Assembly: GCF_016862075.1 (NCBI RefSeq)
Contig: NZ_BOMG01000039.1
Location: 62,001-126,000, forward strand
Length of the DNA: 64,000 nt
Source: Actinoplanes couchii
GTDB lineage: Bacteria > Actinomycetota > Actinomycetes > Mycobacteriales > Micromonosporaceae
Reading direction: 5' to 3'
The position numbers and the translations under genes are program-made. Shown piece by piece: positions 34,552 through 43,560 of this stretch (the stretch's first letter is position 1; each line of letters starts with the position of its first letter). Under the pieces are notes generated by a model. The model was given only the letters and a program-made list of their open reading frames with translations. It ran no database searches and was not told the DNA's origin.

Positions 34552-35529
34552 GTGCAGATTTTCGTGACCGGTGGGGCCGGTTTCATCGGATCGGCCTACG
34601 TCAGGGCCCTCTTGCAGGACGAATATGCCGGCGCGGCCGGAGCGAAGGTGACCGTTCTGGATCTGTTGTCCTATTCAGGGAATCGCGCCAACCTACCGGT
34701 GTCGGATTCCCGACTGCGTTTCGTGCAGGGCGACATTTCCGATTCTGATCTCCTGCGATCGTTGCTTCCCGGCCACGACGTGATCGTGCATTTCGCCGCC
34801 GAATCACACGTGGACCGGTCCATTTCGGGCGCGGTGCCGTTTGTCGCCACCAACGTGCTCGGCACCCAGATCCTCCTCGACGCCGCCCGGTCCGCGGGGA
34901 TCGGGCGCTTCGTCCACGTGTCCACCGACGAGGTGTACGGCTCCATCGACACCGGCTCGTGGACCGAGAGCTGGCCGCTCGCACCGAACTCGCCGTACGC
35001 CGCGTCCAAAGCCGGATCGGACCTGCTGGCGCTGGCCGCGCACCGCACCCACGGCATGGACGTAGTAGTCACCAGGTGCTCCAACAACTACGGCCCGCAC
35101 CAGTTCCCGGAGAAGGTGATCCCCCTCTTCGTGACGAACCTGCTGGACGGCCGGAAGGTCCCGCTGTACGGCGACGGCGGCAACGTCCGCGACTGGCTGC
35201 ACGTGTCCGACCATTGCCGCGGCATCCAGCTGGCCCTGGAGAAGGGCCGCCCCGGCGAGGTCTACAACATCGGCGGAGGCACCGAGCTGAGCAACCGGGA
35301 CCTGACCGGCCTGCTCCTGGAAGCATGCGGAGCCGACTGGGACATGGTGCACCCGGTAGCCGATCGCAAGGGCCACGACCGCCGCTATTCCCTGGACATA
35401 ACCAAGATCCAGGACGAGTTGGGGTACGCCCCCCGAGTAGCCCTGCCCGAAGGCCTGACCACAACAGTCACGTGGTACCGCGAGAACCGCCAGTGGTGGG
35501 AGCCACTGAAGTCCCGGGCAGGCCTCTGA
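34552..35529 (+). CDS. rmlB: dTDP-glucose 4,6-dehydratase
   Basis: A 325-residue extended SDR enzyme, the second step of dTDP-L-rhamnose synthesis. The NAD site GGAGFIGS is at 7-14. HFAAESHVDRSI, STDEVYGS with catalytic Asp-Glu, and YAASKAGSD with the Tyr/Lys pair identify RmlB. NNYGPHQFPEKVIPLFV is the substrate loop. The start is set by the leaderless promoter and by the protein-like N-terminus; an upstream in-frame GTG at 34510 would read through the promoter. The stop overlaps the rmlD ATG by one base. Confidence 0.95.
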   Translation: MQIFVTGGAGFIGSAYVRALLQDEYAGAAGAKVTVLDLLSYSGNRANLPVSDSRLRFVQGDISDSDLLRSLLPGHDVIVHFAAESHVDRSISGAVPFVATNVLGTQILLDAARSAGIGRFVHVSTDEVYGSIDTGSWTESWPLAPNSPYAASKAGSDLLALAAHRTHGMDVVVTRCSNNYGPHQFPEKVIPLFVTNLLDGRKVPLYGDGGNVRDWLHVSDHCRGIQLALEKGRPGEVYNIGGGTELSNRDLTGLLLEACGADWDMVHPVADRKGHDRRYSLDITKIQDELGYAPRVALPEGLTTTVTWYRENRQWWEPLKSRAGL

Positions 35530-36497
35530 TGCCCACCCACCCCTCGGCGTCGCCTTCCTTCACCTCCCACTCCGCTGCCGCCCCGCCGTCGACGCCCGGT
35601 GCTGCCTCTCGGCCTGTCGCTTCTGTCTCGACCGGCCGCTCGGGGCTGCGCTGGCTCATCACCGGAGCCGGCGGCATGCTCGGGCATGATCTCCAACGGG
35701 TCCTGGCCGAACAGGGCGTCACCGATGTGGTCGCCGCCGGCCGCGCCGACCTGGACATCACCTCACCCGCACAGGTCCGCGACGCGGTGGCCGAAGCCGA
35801 CATCGTCATCAACGCCGCCGCCTGGACCGACGTGGACGGCGCCGAATCCCAGGAAGCCGAAGCCACCGCGATCAACGGCGAAGCAGTCCGCCTGCTGGCG
35901 TCGACCGTCGGCAACCGCCTGATCCACATCTCCACCGACTACGTCTTCGACGGCCGAGCCCGCACTCCCTACCCGGAGGACACCCCCCACGCCCCGATCA
36001 ACGCCTACGGCCGAAGCAAAGCCACAGGCGAGAAGGCGGTCCTGACGGCCGGCGGCTACGTGGTCCGAACCGCCTGGCTCTACGGCGAACACGGCAACAA
36101 CTTCGTCCGCACCATGCTCAACCTCGCCCAGTCCCGCCCCCACGTGGAGGTGGTCGACGATCAGGAAGGACCGCCAACCTGGTCGTACGCCCTGGCCGAG
36201 CAGTTGGTGGCCCTGTCCAGATCAGCGGCAGCCGGCCGCGCTGTTCCCGGCGTCTACCACGGCACATCCACGGGTTCGACCACATGGTTCGGCCTGGCCC
36301 GAGCAGTCTTCGAAGAGGCAGGTCTGGACCCCGCCCGAGTCCGCCCCACCACCAGCGCCCGTTTCCCCCGCCCCGCAAGCCGCCCCGCTTACAGCGTCCT
36401 GTCCCACACCCGCTGGCCAGAGGCAGACGTCGCCCCCCTCCCCCACTGGCGCACCCAACTAGCCGAAGCGATCCCCCGTCTGCTCAAACCTCGCTGA
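35529..36497 (+). CDS. rmlD: dTDP-4-dehydrorhamnose reductase
   Basis: A 322-residue SDR enzyme, the last step of dTDP-L-rhamnose synthesis. GAGGMLGHDL is the cofactor site, NAAAWTDVDGAE and STDYVFDGR are family motifs, and YGRSKATGE gives the Tyr/Lys pair. The first 40 residues are Ser/Ala/Pro-rich and absent from usual RmlD; a later start may be used, but the ATG at 35529 overlaps the rmlB stop as TGATG. rmlA-C and rmlB-D thus form divergent pairs. Confidence 0.93.
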   Translation: MPTHPSASPSFTSHSAAAPPSTPGAASRPVASVSTGRSGLRWLITGAGGMLGHDLQRVLAEQGVTDVVAAGRADLDITSPAQVRDAVAEADIVINAAAWTDVDGAESQEAEATAINGEAVRLLASTVGNRLIHISTDYVFDGRARTPYPEDTPHAPINAYGRSKATGEKAVLTAGGYVVRTAWLYGEHGNNFVRTMLNLAQSRPHVEVVDDQEGPPTWSYALAEQLVALSRSAAAGRAVPGVYHGTSTGSTTWFGLARAVFEEAGLDPARVRPTTSARFPRPASRPAYSVLSHTRWPEADVAPLPHWRTQLAEAIPRLLKPR

Positions 36498-36570
36498 CCC
36501 AGGCCCTCAAACCGCCACGGCCCGCTCTCCGGGCCCGTCCATGCTCCGCGCCGTTCAGTCGTGGTCTCTC

Positions 36571-36966
36571 TCATCGGTCGGGTTTTACCGCGAGCACCGG
36601 ACGAGTGGCGTCGAGAAGGATTCGCTGGGCGGTGCTGCCGAGGAACAGCTTTCCGACCGGGCTACGCCGCCGGAGCCCGATAACGATCAGCGAAGCACCC
36701 ACCTCCTCGGCGACATCGAGAAGGGCTTCGGACAGTTCCCCGGTATGTGGCGTCTGACGGACCTCGACAGCAACACCTGCCGCAGCGGCCCGGACCGACA
36801 GACCACCGAGATGCTCGGAACTGGCCGCCTCGGCACTGACCGGCGCCCCACCACGCGGCGAGTTGATCACCAGCAGTGGTTCGGCCCGCCGCCCCGCCTC
36901 TTCCAACGCGGCAACAAACGCCGCCTCGCCCTCAGGCGTAGGCAGATATCCGACCAGGACAGTCAT
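36571..36966 (-). CDS. Universal stress protein (UspA family)
   Basis: A 131-residue single Usp domain. TVLVGYLPTPEGEAAF opens the fold, and IVIGLRRRSPVGKLFLGSTA is the ATP-binding G-x2-G-x9-G-S/T signature. DATRPVLAVKP ends the domain. It shares ATGA with the tctA gene and is last of the importer operon. ATP-binding Usp proteins are sometimes found with TctA and TRAP importers and may regulate them. Confidence 0.9.
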   Translation of the reverse strand: MTVLVGYLPTPEGEAAFVAALEEAGRRAEPLLVINSPRGGAPVSAEAASSEHLGGLSVRAAAAGVAVEVRQTPHTGELSEALLDVAEEVGASLIVIGLRRRSPVGKLFLGSTAQRILLDATRPVLAVKPDR

Positions 36967-38807
36967 TCCGTCTCCTCGGCATCAGAGGTGCTCTCCCCAC
37001 GAACGGCCCCGGCCTGCCCCGCCGCCCCACTCCCACGAACGGTCCCGGCCTGCCCCGCTGCCCCGCTCCCACGAACGGCCCCGGCCTGCCCCGCCGCCCC
37101 ACGCTCACGATCCGCCCGGTTTCGAGCAGCGTCCACCGGCGCGGCCCCAGCCGGCGACGCACCAGCCCCAGCCGACGCATCGCCCCCAGCCGGTGCCGCA
37201 CCGCTCCGGGCCCGCGACACACCGCTCTCGGCCCGCGACGCATCGGTCCGGAGATCCGTCTCCCGTGGTCCTGCACCGGATGGCTCGAGATCTGGCGACT
37301 CGGGTGCCGGCGCTCCCGGGCCCGCGGCGGGTTGACGCCGCTTCCGGAGGACGGTCTGGATCAGGGGCAGGAGGATCACGGCGAGGAAAACGGCCACGAG
37401 CACACCGGAGATCGGCCGGGTCAGGAAGCCCGTCGGGTCGTCGTCGAACAGCAGCAGAGACCGGCGCAAGGACGTCTCCAGCAGGCTGCCCAGGACGAAG
37501 GCGAGAACCATCGGCCCGGGATCGAAGCCGGCCTTCTTCATCAGATAGCCGAGGACACCGAACGCGATGACCAAACCGATGTCGAAGACGCTGTTGTTGA
37601 CCGTGTAGGCGCCGATCAAAGTGATCAGCACCGTGATCGGGGCCAGCACCGTCGCGCGGACCCGGAGGATGCGGACGAAGACGCCGAGCAGCGGAATGCT
37701 CATGATCAGCAGCAGGACGTTGCCCAGGTACATCGAGTTGACGACGCCCCAGAACAGCTCGGGATGCTCGGTGACCAGCTGCGGCCCCGGCGTCACCCCC
37801 TGGATGAGCAACGCGCCGAAGATGACGGCCATGGTCGCGTTGGCCGGGATGCCGAGGGACAGCAGCGGGATGAACGACGAGGTCGCGGCCGCGTTGTTGG
37901 CGGTCTCGGGTGCGGCGACACCTTCGATGGCGCCCTTGCCGAAGCGCTCGGGATGCCGGGACCGGCGTTTCTCCAGCGCGTAGGCCGCCATCGAGGAGAG
38001 CACGGCACCACCGCCGGGCAGGATGCCCAGGACAAAACCGATCACCGAGCCCCGGCCGATGGCGCCGGACGACTGCCGCAGGTCGGCGCGGCGGGGCCAC
38101 ACGTCGGTGACCTTGGTCGGCGCCTGCACGGCGCGATGACGTTGTTCCAGGTTGTAGAGGATCTCGCCGAGACCGAAAAGGCCCATGGCGATGGGTATGA
38201 AGTCGAGCCCGTCGGCCAGGGACAGGTTGCCGAGGGTGAAGCGTTCGGCGCTGGTGAAGTCGTCCCGGCCGACGGTGGCGAAGAGCAGCCCGACCGCGGC
38301 GGCGGCGAGCGCACGGATCCGGCCGCCGCTGCTGATGGTGGCGACGAGCATGATGCCGAGCAGGGCGAGCACGGTGTACTCGGGTGGGCCGAAGTCGAGG
38401 GCGAACCCGGCGACGACCGGGGCGACCAGGGTCAGCGCGACGATCGACAGGGTGCCGCCGATGAACGAGCCGATGGCGGCGATGCCGAGTGCGGCGCCGG
38501 CCCGGCCCTGACGGGCGAGGGCGTGCCCGTCGAAGACGGTGACGACCGAGGAGGCTTCGCCGGGTAGCCGGAGGAGGACCGAGGTGATGGTGCCGCCGTA
38601 CTGCGCGCCGTAGAAGATCCCGGCCAGCATGATGACCGCGGTGACCGGCTCCAGCCCGAAGGTGACGGGCAGCAGGATCGCGATCGTGGCGGCCGGGCCG
38701 AGACCGGGCAGCACTCCGATGAGCATGCCGATGACGACACCGACGAGGCAGTAGAGCAGGTTCGTGGGTTCCAGGACGACCGCGAAGCCGTCGATGACCG
38801 CGGACAA
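36963..38807 (-). CDS. tctA: Tripartite tricarboxylate-type transporter, large permease TctA
   Basis: A 614-residue integral membrane protein with about 11-12 helices. The family segments GVLPGLGPAATIAILLPVT and the second half's ILPGGGAVLSSMAAY are clear, as is SLGIPANATMAVIFGALL. The TTG at 38807 is inferred: GGAGG lies 4 bases upstream and no ATG/GTG fits. After the last helix there is a tail of about 125 residues, Ala/Gly/Arg-rich, that contains three copies of a 12-residue repeat (GSGAAGQAGAVR). This tail is not part of normal TctA. It forms the importer with TctB and TctC. Confidence 0.93.
   Translation of the reverse strand: MSAVIDGFAVVLEPTNLLYCLVGVVIGMLIGVLPGLGPAATIAILLPVTFGLEPVTAVIMLAGIFYGAQYGGTITSVLLRLPGEASSVVTVFDGHALARQGRAGAALGIAAIGSFIGGTLSIVALTLVAPVVAGFALDFGPPEYTVLALLGIMLVATISSGGRIRALAAAAVGLLFATVGRDDFTSAERFTLGNLSLADGLDFIPIAMGLFGLGEILYNLEQRHRAVQAPTKVTDVWPRRADLRQSSGAIGRGSVIGFVLGILPGGGAVLSSMAAYALEKRRSRHPERFGKGAIEGVAAPETANNAAATSSFIPLLSLGIPANATMAVIFGALLIQGVTPGPQLVTEHPELFWGVVNSMYLGNVLLLIMSIPLLGVFVRILRVRATVLAPITVLITLIGAYTVNNSVFDIGLVIAFGVLGYLMKKAGFDPGPMVLAFVLGSLLETSLRRSLLLFDDDPTGFLTRPISGVLVAVFLAVILLPLIQTVLRKRRQPAAGPGAPAPESPDLEPSGAGPRETDLRTDASRAESGVSRARSGAAPAGGDASAGAGASPAGAAPVDAARNRADRERGAAGQAGAVRGSGAAGQAGTVRGSGAAGQAGAVRGESTSDAEETE
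36997..37104. repeat. Three 36-bp tandem repeats in the tctA 3' end
   Basis: Units start with CCACGAACGG at 36997, 37033 and 37069 (period 36). The unit is a multiple of three, so it encodes an in-frame 12-residue repeat in the cytoplasmic or external tail of TctA. Unit-to-unit differences are few, which suggests recent expansion. Confidence 0.9.
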
Positions 38808-38823
38808 CGGTCCTCCAGATGGC

Positions 38824-39279
38824 TCAGAACAGGTGGGGGATGGTGACGTCCAGCGCGCCGACGAACAGCGCATAGAAGACGACGGTGGCACCGAGGCTGA
38901 CGGCGATGGACGTCCGCCAGGTCTCGCGGCCGAGGAAGCGCAGCCAGACGAAGGCGAGCAGCAGGGTGGGGATCTCGAAGCCGATGGTGGCGATCACCGC
39001 GACGTAGGCGATCATCCCGGTCACGGCGGCGACGACCAGCAGGCTGCCGCTGGTGAACCGCTCGGGTGGCTCGTCGCGCCGGGCCCGGGCAGCGAGGACG
39101 AGCCCGAGGAGGACCAGCACGAAACCGACGGTCATCGGCCAGGTGCCGGGACCTGGTCCGAGGGAGCGGGCTCCGGCGATGGCCACGCCACCGAGAACCA
39201 CCACGAGGGCGGCGGCGATCAGGTTGGCGGCCGGATCGGCCAGGGGCGGCCGGTCCTCCTCCACGGGCTCGGTCGTCAT
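38824..39279 (-). CDS. tctB: Tripartite tricarboxylate-type transporter, small permease TctB
   Basis: A 151-residue protein with four predicted helices, the size and layout of TctB. LIAAALVVVLGGVAIAGARS is the first helix, and IATIGFEIPTLLLAFVWLRFLG is the later conserved region in shape. The ATG overlaps the tctC stop as ATGA, and tctA follows after 16 bases. It has no known catalytic residues and works only with TctA and the binding protein. Confidence 0.9.
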   Translation of the reverse strand: MTTEPVEEDRPPLADPAANLIAAALVVVLGGVAIAGARSLGPGPGTWPMTVGFVLVLLGLVLAARARRDEPPERFTSGSLLVVAAVTGMIAYVAVIATIGFEIPTLLLAFVWLRFLGRETWRTSIAVSLGATVVFYALFVGALDVTIPHLF

Positions 39280-40265
39280 TTCGCGCCCAGTTCGATCTTG
39301 TGCTTGGCGACCAGGTCACGGTACGTCTGCAGCGACCCGGTCCACTGCTGGAGCAGGGCCGCGCCGTCCACCTCGTTGGCGGTGAGCAGCCGCTGGGTGT
39401 TGAAGTCCTGGTACGTCTTGTCGGCGAAGCCCTTCTGGAACGCTGTTCGCAGCCGGGCCACGACGTCGGCCGGGGTGCCCTTGGGGGCGACGATCGCCCG
39501 GGACTGCTGGACCGGCACGTTGAACCCGGCCTCGGTGGCGGTCGGGGTGTCCGGCATGTAGCTGGGCCGCTCGGTCGCGAACGTGACGATCGGGACCGCC
39601 TTACCGGCTTCGATCTGCTCCTTGGTCTCGCCGAGCTGCACCGCCGCGACGTCGACCTGACCGCCGAGGACCGCGGTCAGCGCCGGGTTGCCGCCGTTGA
39701 ACGGCACTGCTGTCGCGTCCACTCCGGCCTGTGCGAAGAGCAGCGTCTGGGTGAGCTGACTACCCGTACCGACGCCGGTGGTGGCGAATTTGATCGGTCT
39801 TTTGGCGTCGACGATGTCCTTGACCGTCTTGAATCCGGTCTCCGGGTTGGCGATGAGGACGAAGTCGTCCTGGGAGATGCCGGTGACGACCTCGTAGTTG
39901 TTGATGTCGACGGCCTGATCGGCGGGGACGGCGAGGGGCGTGATGTAGGCGAGCGATCCGACGAAGACCATGAGCGTGTAGCCGTCGGCCTTGGCCGCGG
40001 CGAGCTCCTTGGCGGCGACCGCCCCGTTGGCGCCCGGCTTGTTCTGCACGGTGAGGGGCTGGCCGAGGTCCTTGCTCGCCGGGTCGGCGAGCGCGCGGCC
40101 GATGAGGTCGGTGCTGCCGCCGGCGTCCTGGCCGACGAGGAGGGTGACGGCCCGGTCCGGGTAGGCGGCGGTGGAGCCGCTGTCCCCTTCGGAGCCGAGG
40201 TTGCCGCCGCATCCGGTGAGGACGAGCAGGCCGGCGAGGGTGAGTGCGGGGAGCGTTATTTTCAT
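39276..40265 (-). CDS. tctC: Tripartite tricarboxylate-type transporter substrate-binding lipoprotein TctC
   Basis: A 329-residue extracytoplasmic binding protein. The signal peptide ends in a lipobox LTGC at about 16-19. YPDRAVTLLVGQDAGGSTDLIGR and NKPGANGAVAAKELA are the Bug/TctC ligand-loop motifs. The start has a GGGAG site inside the palindrome CGGGAGTCTCCCG (40266-40278). Its operon is divergent from a LysR gene that also faces aldarate-degrading enzymes, so aldarates such as glucarate or galactarate are the likely ligands. This is inference; citrate-type ligands are the family default. Confidence 0.92.
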   Translation of the reverse strand: MKITLPALTLAGLLVLTGCGGNLGSEGDSGSTAAYPDRAVTLLVGQDAGGSTDLIGRALADPASKDLGQPLTVQNKPGANGAVAAKELAAAKADGYTLMVFVGSLAYITPLAVPADQAVDINNYEVVTGISQDDFVLIANPETGFKTVKDIVDAKRPIKFATTGVGTGSQLTQTLLFAQAGVDATAVPFNGGNPALTAVLGGQVDVAAVQLGETKEQIEAGKAVPIVTFATERPSYMPDTPTATEAGFNVPVQQSRAIVAPKGTPADVVARLRTAFQKGFADKTYQDFNTQRLLTANEVDGAALLQQWTGSLQTYRDLVAKHKIELGAK

Positions 40266-40305
40266 CGGGAGTCTCCCGCTGTGAAGGGGGTCACTGGGTG
40301 CGGCG

Positions 40306-40336
40306 AGCCTATGACCGCGCGTCTATGCCTGTCCAA
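40306..40336 (-). promoter_or_regulatory. Promoter of the tctCBA operon
   Basis: On the minus strand TTGGAC (40331-40336) and TAGGCT (40306-40311) are separated by 19 bases. The same two-element geometry with 19 bases occurs in the promoter of the dehydratase operon on the other side of lysR. The -35 is the inner edge of the 41-bp operator copy. Confidence 0.6.
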
Positions 40337-40365
40337 GCTAATTTCGGCATCGATTGATACTTTCA
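40325..40365. promoter_or_regulatory. LysR operator, copy 1 (upstream of tctC and lysR)
   Basis: A 41-bp element that recurs inverted at 41255-41295 with 34 identical positions. Shared blocks are ATGCCTGTCCAAG (40325-40337) and GCATCGAT-N-GATAC (40348-40360). The second block holds a dyad G(C/T)ATC-N4-GATAC, a likely LysR recognition site. It also contains GATACT, which could be the -10 of lysR, whose ATG lies 8 bases further on. The regulator would therefore control itself and the importer. Confidence 0.75.
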
Positions 40366-40369
40366 CAGC

Positions 40370-41257
40370 ATGACTTACACCCTCGATCAACTCCGGGGCC
40401 TGGTCGCGGTGGCCGAGGAGCTGCACTTCGGCCGGGCGGCGATCCGGCTCCGGATGACCCAACCCCCGCTGAGCAGGCAGATTCAGAAGCTGGAGGCCGC
40501 GGTCGGGGTGCAGTTGCTCGAGCGCGGCACCCGGAGCGTGAGGCTGACCCCGGCCGGCGAGGCGTTCCTGGGCGAGGCCCGGCGGATCCTGGCGATCACC
40601 GAATCGGCCCCGGAGCTGGCACAACGGGTCTCGTCCGGGTCGACCGGCCTGGTCCGGCTCGCGTTCACCGCCTCGGCGACCTTCGGAACCCTCGGCCGGC
40701 TCCTCAACGAACTGGAGTATCGCCTGCCCGAGGTGCATGTCGAGCTGTTCGAGATGGTCACCCGCGAGCAGGTGGCCGCGCTCGCCGGCGGTGACATCGA
40801 CCTCGGCCTGGCCCGGCCGCCGTTCGACCCGGAGCTGTTCGAGTCCAAGTTGATTCACCGGGAGCGGCTGTTGCTCGCGGTCCGCGAGGACCACTGGCTG
40901 GCCCATCTGCGCCGCCCGGTGGTGCCGGCCGACCTGGCCAGAGAGCCGTTGATCTTCCATTCGCCGCAGAAGGCCCGCTACTTCTACGACCTGATCGTGA
41001 GCATGGTGCCGCTGCCGCACGAGCGGGTGTTCCACACGGTCAGCCAGGTGATCACCATGCTCTGGCTGGTCTCGGCCGGCCGCGGTGTGGCGTTCGTCCC
41101 GGAGTCCGCGCAGCTGGTCGGCATCCCCGAGGTCGTCTATCTGCGCATCGACACACCGATCCCGGAGCCGGTCGAGCTGCACCTGCTCTGGCCTCGAACT
41201 TCGGACAATCCGGCGCTGCCACGGGTGCTCGCCACCCTGGAATATCTGATGCCGTGA
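40370..41257 (+). CDS. LysR-family transcriptional regulator of aldarate uptake and catabolism
   Basis: A 295-residue LysR protein. The N-terminal winged helix (LDQLRGLVAVAEELHFGRAA, then MTQPPLSRQIQKLEAAVGVQL) is intact. The effector domain runs from about 90 to 295, with FTASATFGTL and GDIDLGLARPP. The ATG has no ribosome site and lies 8 bases after GATACT, so leaderless expression is likely. It sits between two operons whose promoters carry inverted copies of the same operator, which points to coordinated control of import and breakdown. The inducer is probably an aldarate or keto-deoxy intermediate. Confidence 0.92.
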   Translation: MTYTLDQLRGLVAVAEELHFGRAAIRLRMTQPPLSRQIQKLEAAVGVQLLERGTRSVRLTPAGEAFLGEARRILAITESAPELAQRVSSGSTGLVRLAFTASATFGTLGRLLNELEYRLPEVHVELFEMVTREQVAALAGGDIDLGLARPPFDPELFESKLIHRERLLLAVREDHWLAHLRRPVVPADLAREPLIFHSPQKARYFYDLIVSMVPLPHERVFHTVSQVITMLWLVSAGRGVAFVPESAQLVGIPEVVYLRIDTPIPEPVELHLLWPRTSDNPALPRVLATLEYLMP

Positions 41258-41295
41258 AGGTATCGATCGATGCTGAAAGACTCTTGGACAGGCAT
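41255..41295. promoter_or_regulatory. LysR operator, copy 2 (upstream of the dehydratase operon)
   Basis: Inverted partner of the element at 40325-40365, with 7 differences in 41 positions. It overlaps the lysR stop codon. The dyad GTATCGATCGATGC spans 41260-41273; its centre is about 54 bases upstream of the predicted start of transcription, the same distance as for copy 1 and tctC. Confidence 0.75.
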
Positions 41296-41320
41296 CACTG
41301 CGGCTTTCTACCGTTGCCTC
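41284..41320 (+). promoter_or_regulatory. Leaderless promoter of the aldarate dehydratase operon
   Basis: TTGGAC (41284-41289) and TACCGT (41309-41314) are 19 bases apart. TACCGT ends 6 bases before the GTG at 41321, which lacks a ribosome site, so transcription would begin at the start codon. This excludes the upstream ATG at 41270, which lies inside the operator. Confidence 0.65.
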
Positions 41321-42238
41321 GTGAACGCGATCCCCCCTCTCGACCTGGCCGCCCGGCTCGCTTCGGGCCTGCTCTCGTTCCCCGTCACCCACTTCGACGA
41401 CCACCTCGCCTTCGACGAGACCCGCTACCGCGAGCACCTGGCGTGGCAGGCGAGTTTCGGTGTGGCCGGCCTCTTCGCCGCCGGCGGCACCGGCGAGGGC
41501 TTCTCCCTCACCAGCGCCGAGATCGACACCGTGGTCCGGGCCGCGGTCGACGAGGTCGGCGACATCGTCCCGGTGATCGCCCCGGCCACCGGTGGCACCT
41601 CGCAGGCGGTCGCCCAGGCCGAGGCCGCCGCGGCTGCGGGCGCGGCGGGCATCCTCCTCTTCCCGCCGTACCTGACCGAGGCCAGCCAGTCCGGCCTGAT
41701 CGCGCACGTGGACGCGGTCTGCCGGGCCACCGGGCTGGGCGTGATCGTCTACAGCCGGGCCAACGCGATCCTGGAGGACGTGACAGTCGCCGAGCTGGCC
41801 GACCGCAACCCGACCCTGATCGGCCTCAAGGACGGGGTCGGCGACATCGAGCGGATGACCCGCACCTACGCCAAGGTCGGTGACCGGTTGGTCTACGTGG
41901 GCGGGCTGCCGACCGCCGAGACGTTCGCGCTGCCCCTGCTGCAACTCGGCGTGAGCACCTATTCGTCGGCGATCTACAACTTCGTGCCCGAGTTCGCCCT
42001 GCGGTTCTACACGGCGGTCCGCGCGCAGGACCGGGCCGAGGTCTACCGGATGCTCAACGACTTCGTCATTCCGTACCTGGACATTCGCGACCGTTCCCGG
42101 GGCTATGCCGTGTCGATCATCAAGGCCGGGTTGACCGCGGTCGGGCGCGACGGGGGCCGGGTCCGCCCGCCGCTCACCGACCTGACCGCGGAAGAGCGCG
42201 AAAACCTGACAAAGCTCATTGCGACGGTACGGTCGTGA
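41321..42238 (+). CDS. kdgD: 5-dehydro-4-deoxyglucarate dehydratase
   Basis: A 305-residue class I aldolase-fold enzyme (DapA superfamily) that dehydrates and decarboxylates 5-keto-4-deoxyglucarate to 2-oxoglutarate semialdehyde. [11 protein letters not shown] near the N-terminus, [22 protein letters not shown] (Tyr144) and [10 protein letters not shown] (Schiff-base Lys170) are diagnostic of Kdg[11 protein letters not shown] and [16 protein letters not shown] near the end are also typical. The GTG start follows a leaderless promoter. The stop overlaps the next GTG as GTGA. Confidence 0.95.
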   Translation: MNAIPPLDLAARLASGLLSFPVTHFDDHLAFDETRYREHLAWQASFGVAGLFAAGGTGEGFSLTSAEIDTVVRAAVDEVGDIVPVIAPATGGTSQAVAQAEAAAAAGAAGILLFPPYLTEASQSGLIAHVDAVCRATGLGVIVYSRANAILEDVTVAELADRNPTLIGLKDGVGDIERMTRTYAKVGDRLVYVGGLPTAETFALPLLQLGVSTYSSAIYNFVPEFALRFYTAVRAQDRAEVYRMLNDFVIPYLDIRDRSRGYAVSIIKAGLTAVGRDGGRVRPPLTDLTAEERENLTKLIATVRS

Positions 42239-43557
42239 AGCCCACGATCGAGCAGGTCGAGGTCGTACCGGTGGCCGGTCACGACAGCATGCTGCTCAAC
42301 CTCAGTGGGGCACACGGGCCCTTCTTCACCCGTACCGTCGTGGTCCTGACCGACAGCGAGGGCCGCACCGGTGTCGGTGAGGTCCCCGGCAGCGCGGCGA
42401 TCCGGCGCACCCTGGAGACCGCCGGTGAGCTGCTGATCGGCCGTCCCGTCGCGGAGTTCGCCTCGCTGCTGCGCGACTTCGGCCGCCGGCACGCGGGCCA
42501 GGACGCCGGGGGCCGAGGCCATCAGACATACGACCTGCGCGTCACCGTGCACGCCGTGACGGCCCTGGAGTCGGCGCTGCTCGACCTGCTCGGCCAGCAT
42601 CTGGGTGTGCCGGTCGCCGAGCTGCTCGGTGAGGGCCGGCAACGCGACAGCGTGCCGGTGCTGGGCTATCTCTTCTACGTCGGTGACACGTCCCGCACCG
42701 ATCTGCCCTACCGGCACGAGCCGGATCCGGCCGACGACTGGGAACGGCTGCGCCGCGCGCCCGCCCTCACCCCGTCCTCAGTGGTCCGGCTCGCCGAGGC
42801 CGCCCAGGCGCGATACGGGTTCAGCGACTTCAAGCTCAAGGGCGGTGTGTTCGCCGGTGAGCTGGAGATCGAGGCGGTGCACGCCCTGGCGGAGCGGTTC
42901 CCGCAGGCCCGGATCACCATCGACCCCAACGGTGGCTGGCTGCTGGACGACGCGATCGCCCTCTGCCGGGACCTGGGCGGGGTGCTCGCCTACGCCGAGG
43001 ACCCGGTCGGCGCCGAGGGCGATCTGTCCGGCCGGGAGACGATGGCCGAGTTCCGCCGGGCCACCGGACTGCGCACGGCCACCAACATGATCGCCACCGA
43101 CTGGCGGCAGATGGCCCACGCGGTGCGGTCCCACGCCGTCGACATCCCCCTCGCCGACCCGCACTTCTGGACCATGCGCGGGTCGGTCCGGGTCGCCCAG
43201 CTCTGCCACGACTTCGGGCTGACCTGGGGTTCACACTCCAACAACCACTTCGACATCTCGCTGGCCATGTTCACCCACGTCGGCGCGGCGGCCCCGGGCG
43301 AGATCACCGCCCTGGACACGCACTGGATCTGGCAGGACGGCCAGCGCCTGACCCGTAACCCCTTCCCGATCCGTGACGGCGCGATCGCCGTGCCGTCCAC
43401 CCCCGGCCTCGGTGTCGAGCTCGACCGTGACGCCCTGGCCGCGGCCCACGAGCTGTTCCGGGAGCACGGCCTGGCCGGCCGTGACGACGCCACAGCGATG
43501 CAGTTCCTCGTTCCCCACTGGCGCTTCGACCCCAAGCGCCCCTGTCTGGTGCGGTGA
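42235..43557 (+). CDS. gudD: Glucarate dehydratase
   Basis: A 440-residue enolase-superfamily enzyme that dehydrates D-glucarate (and often L-idarate) to 5-keto-4-deoxyglucarate. The K-x-K base is Lys200/Lys202 in FKLKGG, Asp230 and Asn232 are in IDPNGGW, and the second base is in the SHSNNHFD motif near 333-340. [20 protein letters not shown] is nearly the family signature. The length is as in GudD. It supplies the substrate of the preceding gene's product. Confidence 0.96.
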   Translation: MKPTIEQVEVVPVAGHDSMLLNLSGAHGPFFTRTVVVLTDSEGRTGVGEVPGSAAIRRTLETAGELLIGRPVAEFASLLRDFGRRHAGQDAGGRGHQTYDLRVTVHAVTALESALLDLLGQHLGVPVAELLGEGRQRDSVPVLGYLFYVGDTSRTDLPYRHEPDPADDWERLRRAPALTPSSVVRLAEAAQARYGFSDFKLKGGVFAGELEIEAVHALAERFPQARITIDPNGGWLLDDAIALCRDLGGVLAYAEDPVGAEGDLSGRETMAEFRRATGLRTATNMIATDWRQMAHAVRSHAVDIPLADPHFWTMRGSVRVAQLCHDFGLTWGSHSNNHFDISLAMFTHVGAAAPGEITALDTHWIWQDGQRLTRNPFPIRDGAIAVPSTPGLGVELDRDALAAAHELFREHGLAGRDDATAMQFLVPHWRFDPKRPCLVR

Positions 43558-43560
43558 CCC

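Noticed and set aside
41270..41320. ATG at 41270 as the start of the KdgD gene
   Set aside because: It lies inside the LysR operator and the promoter, and adds 17 residues not seen in the family.
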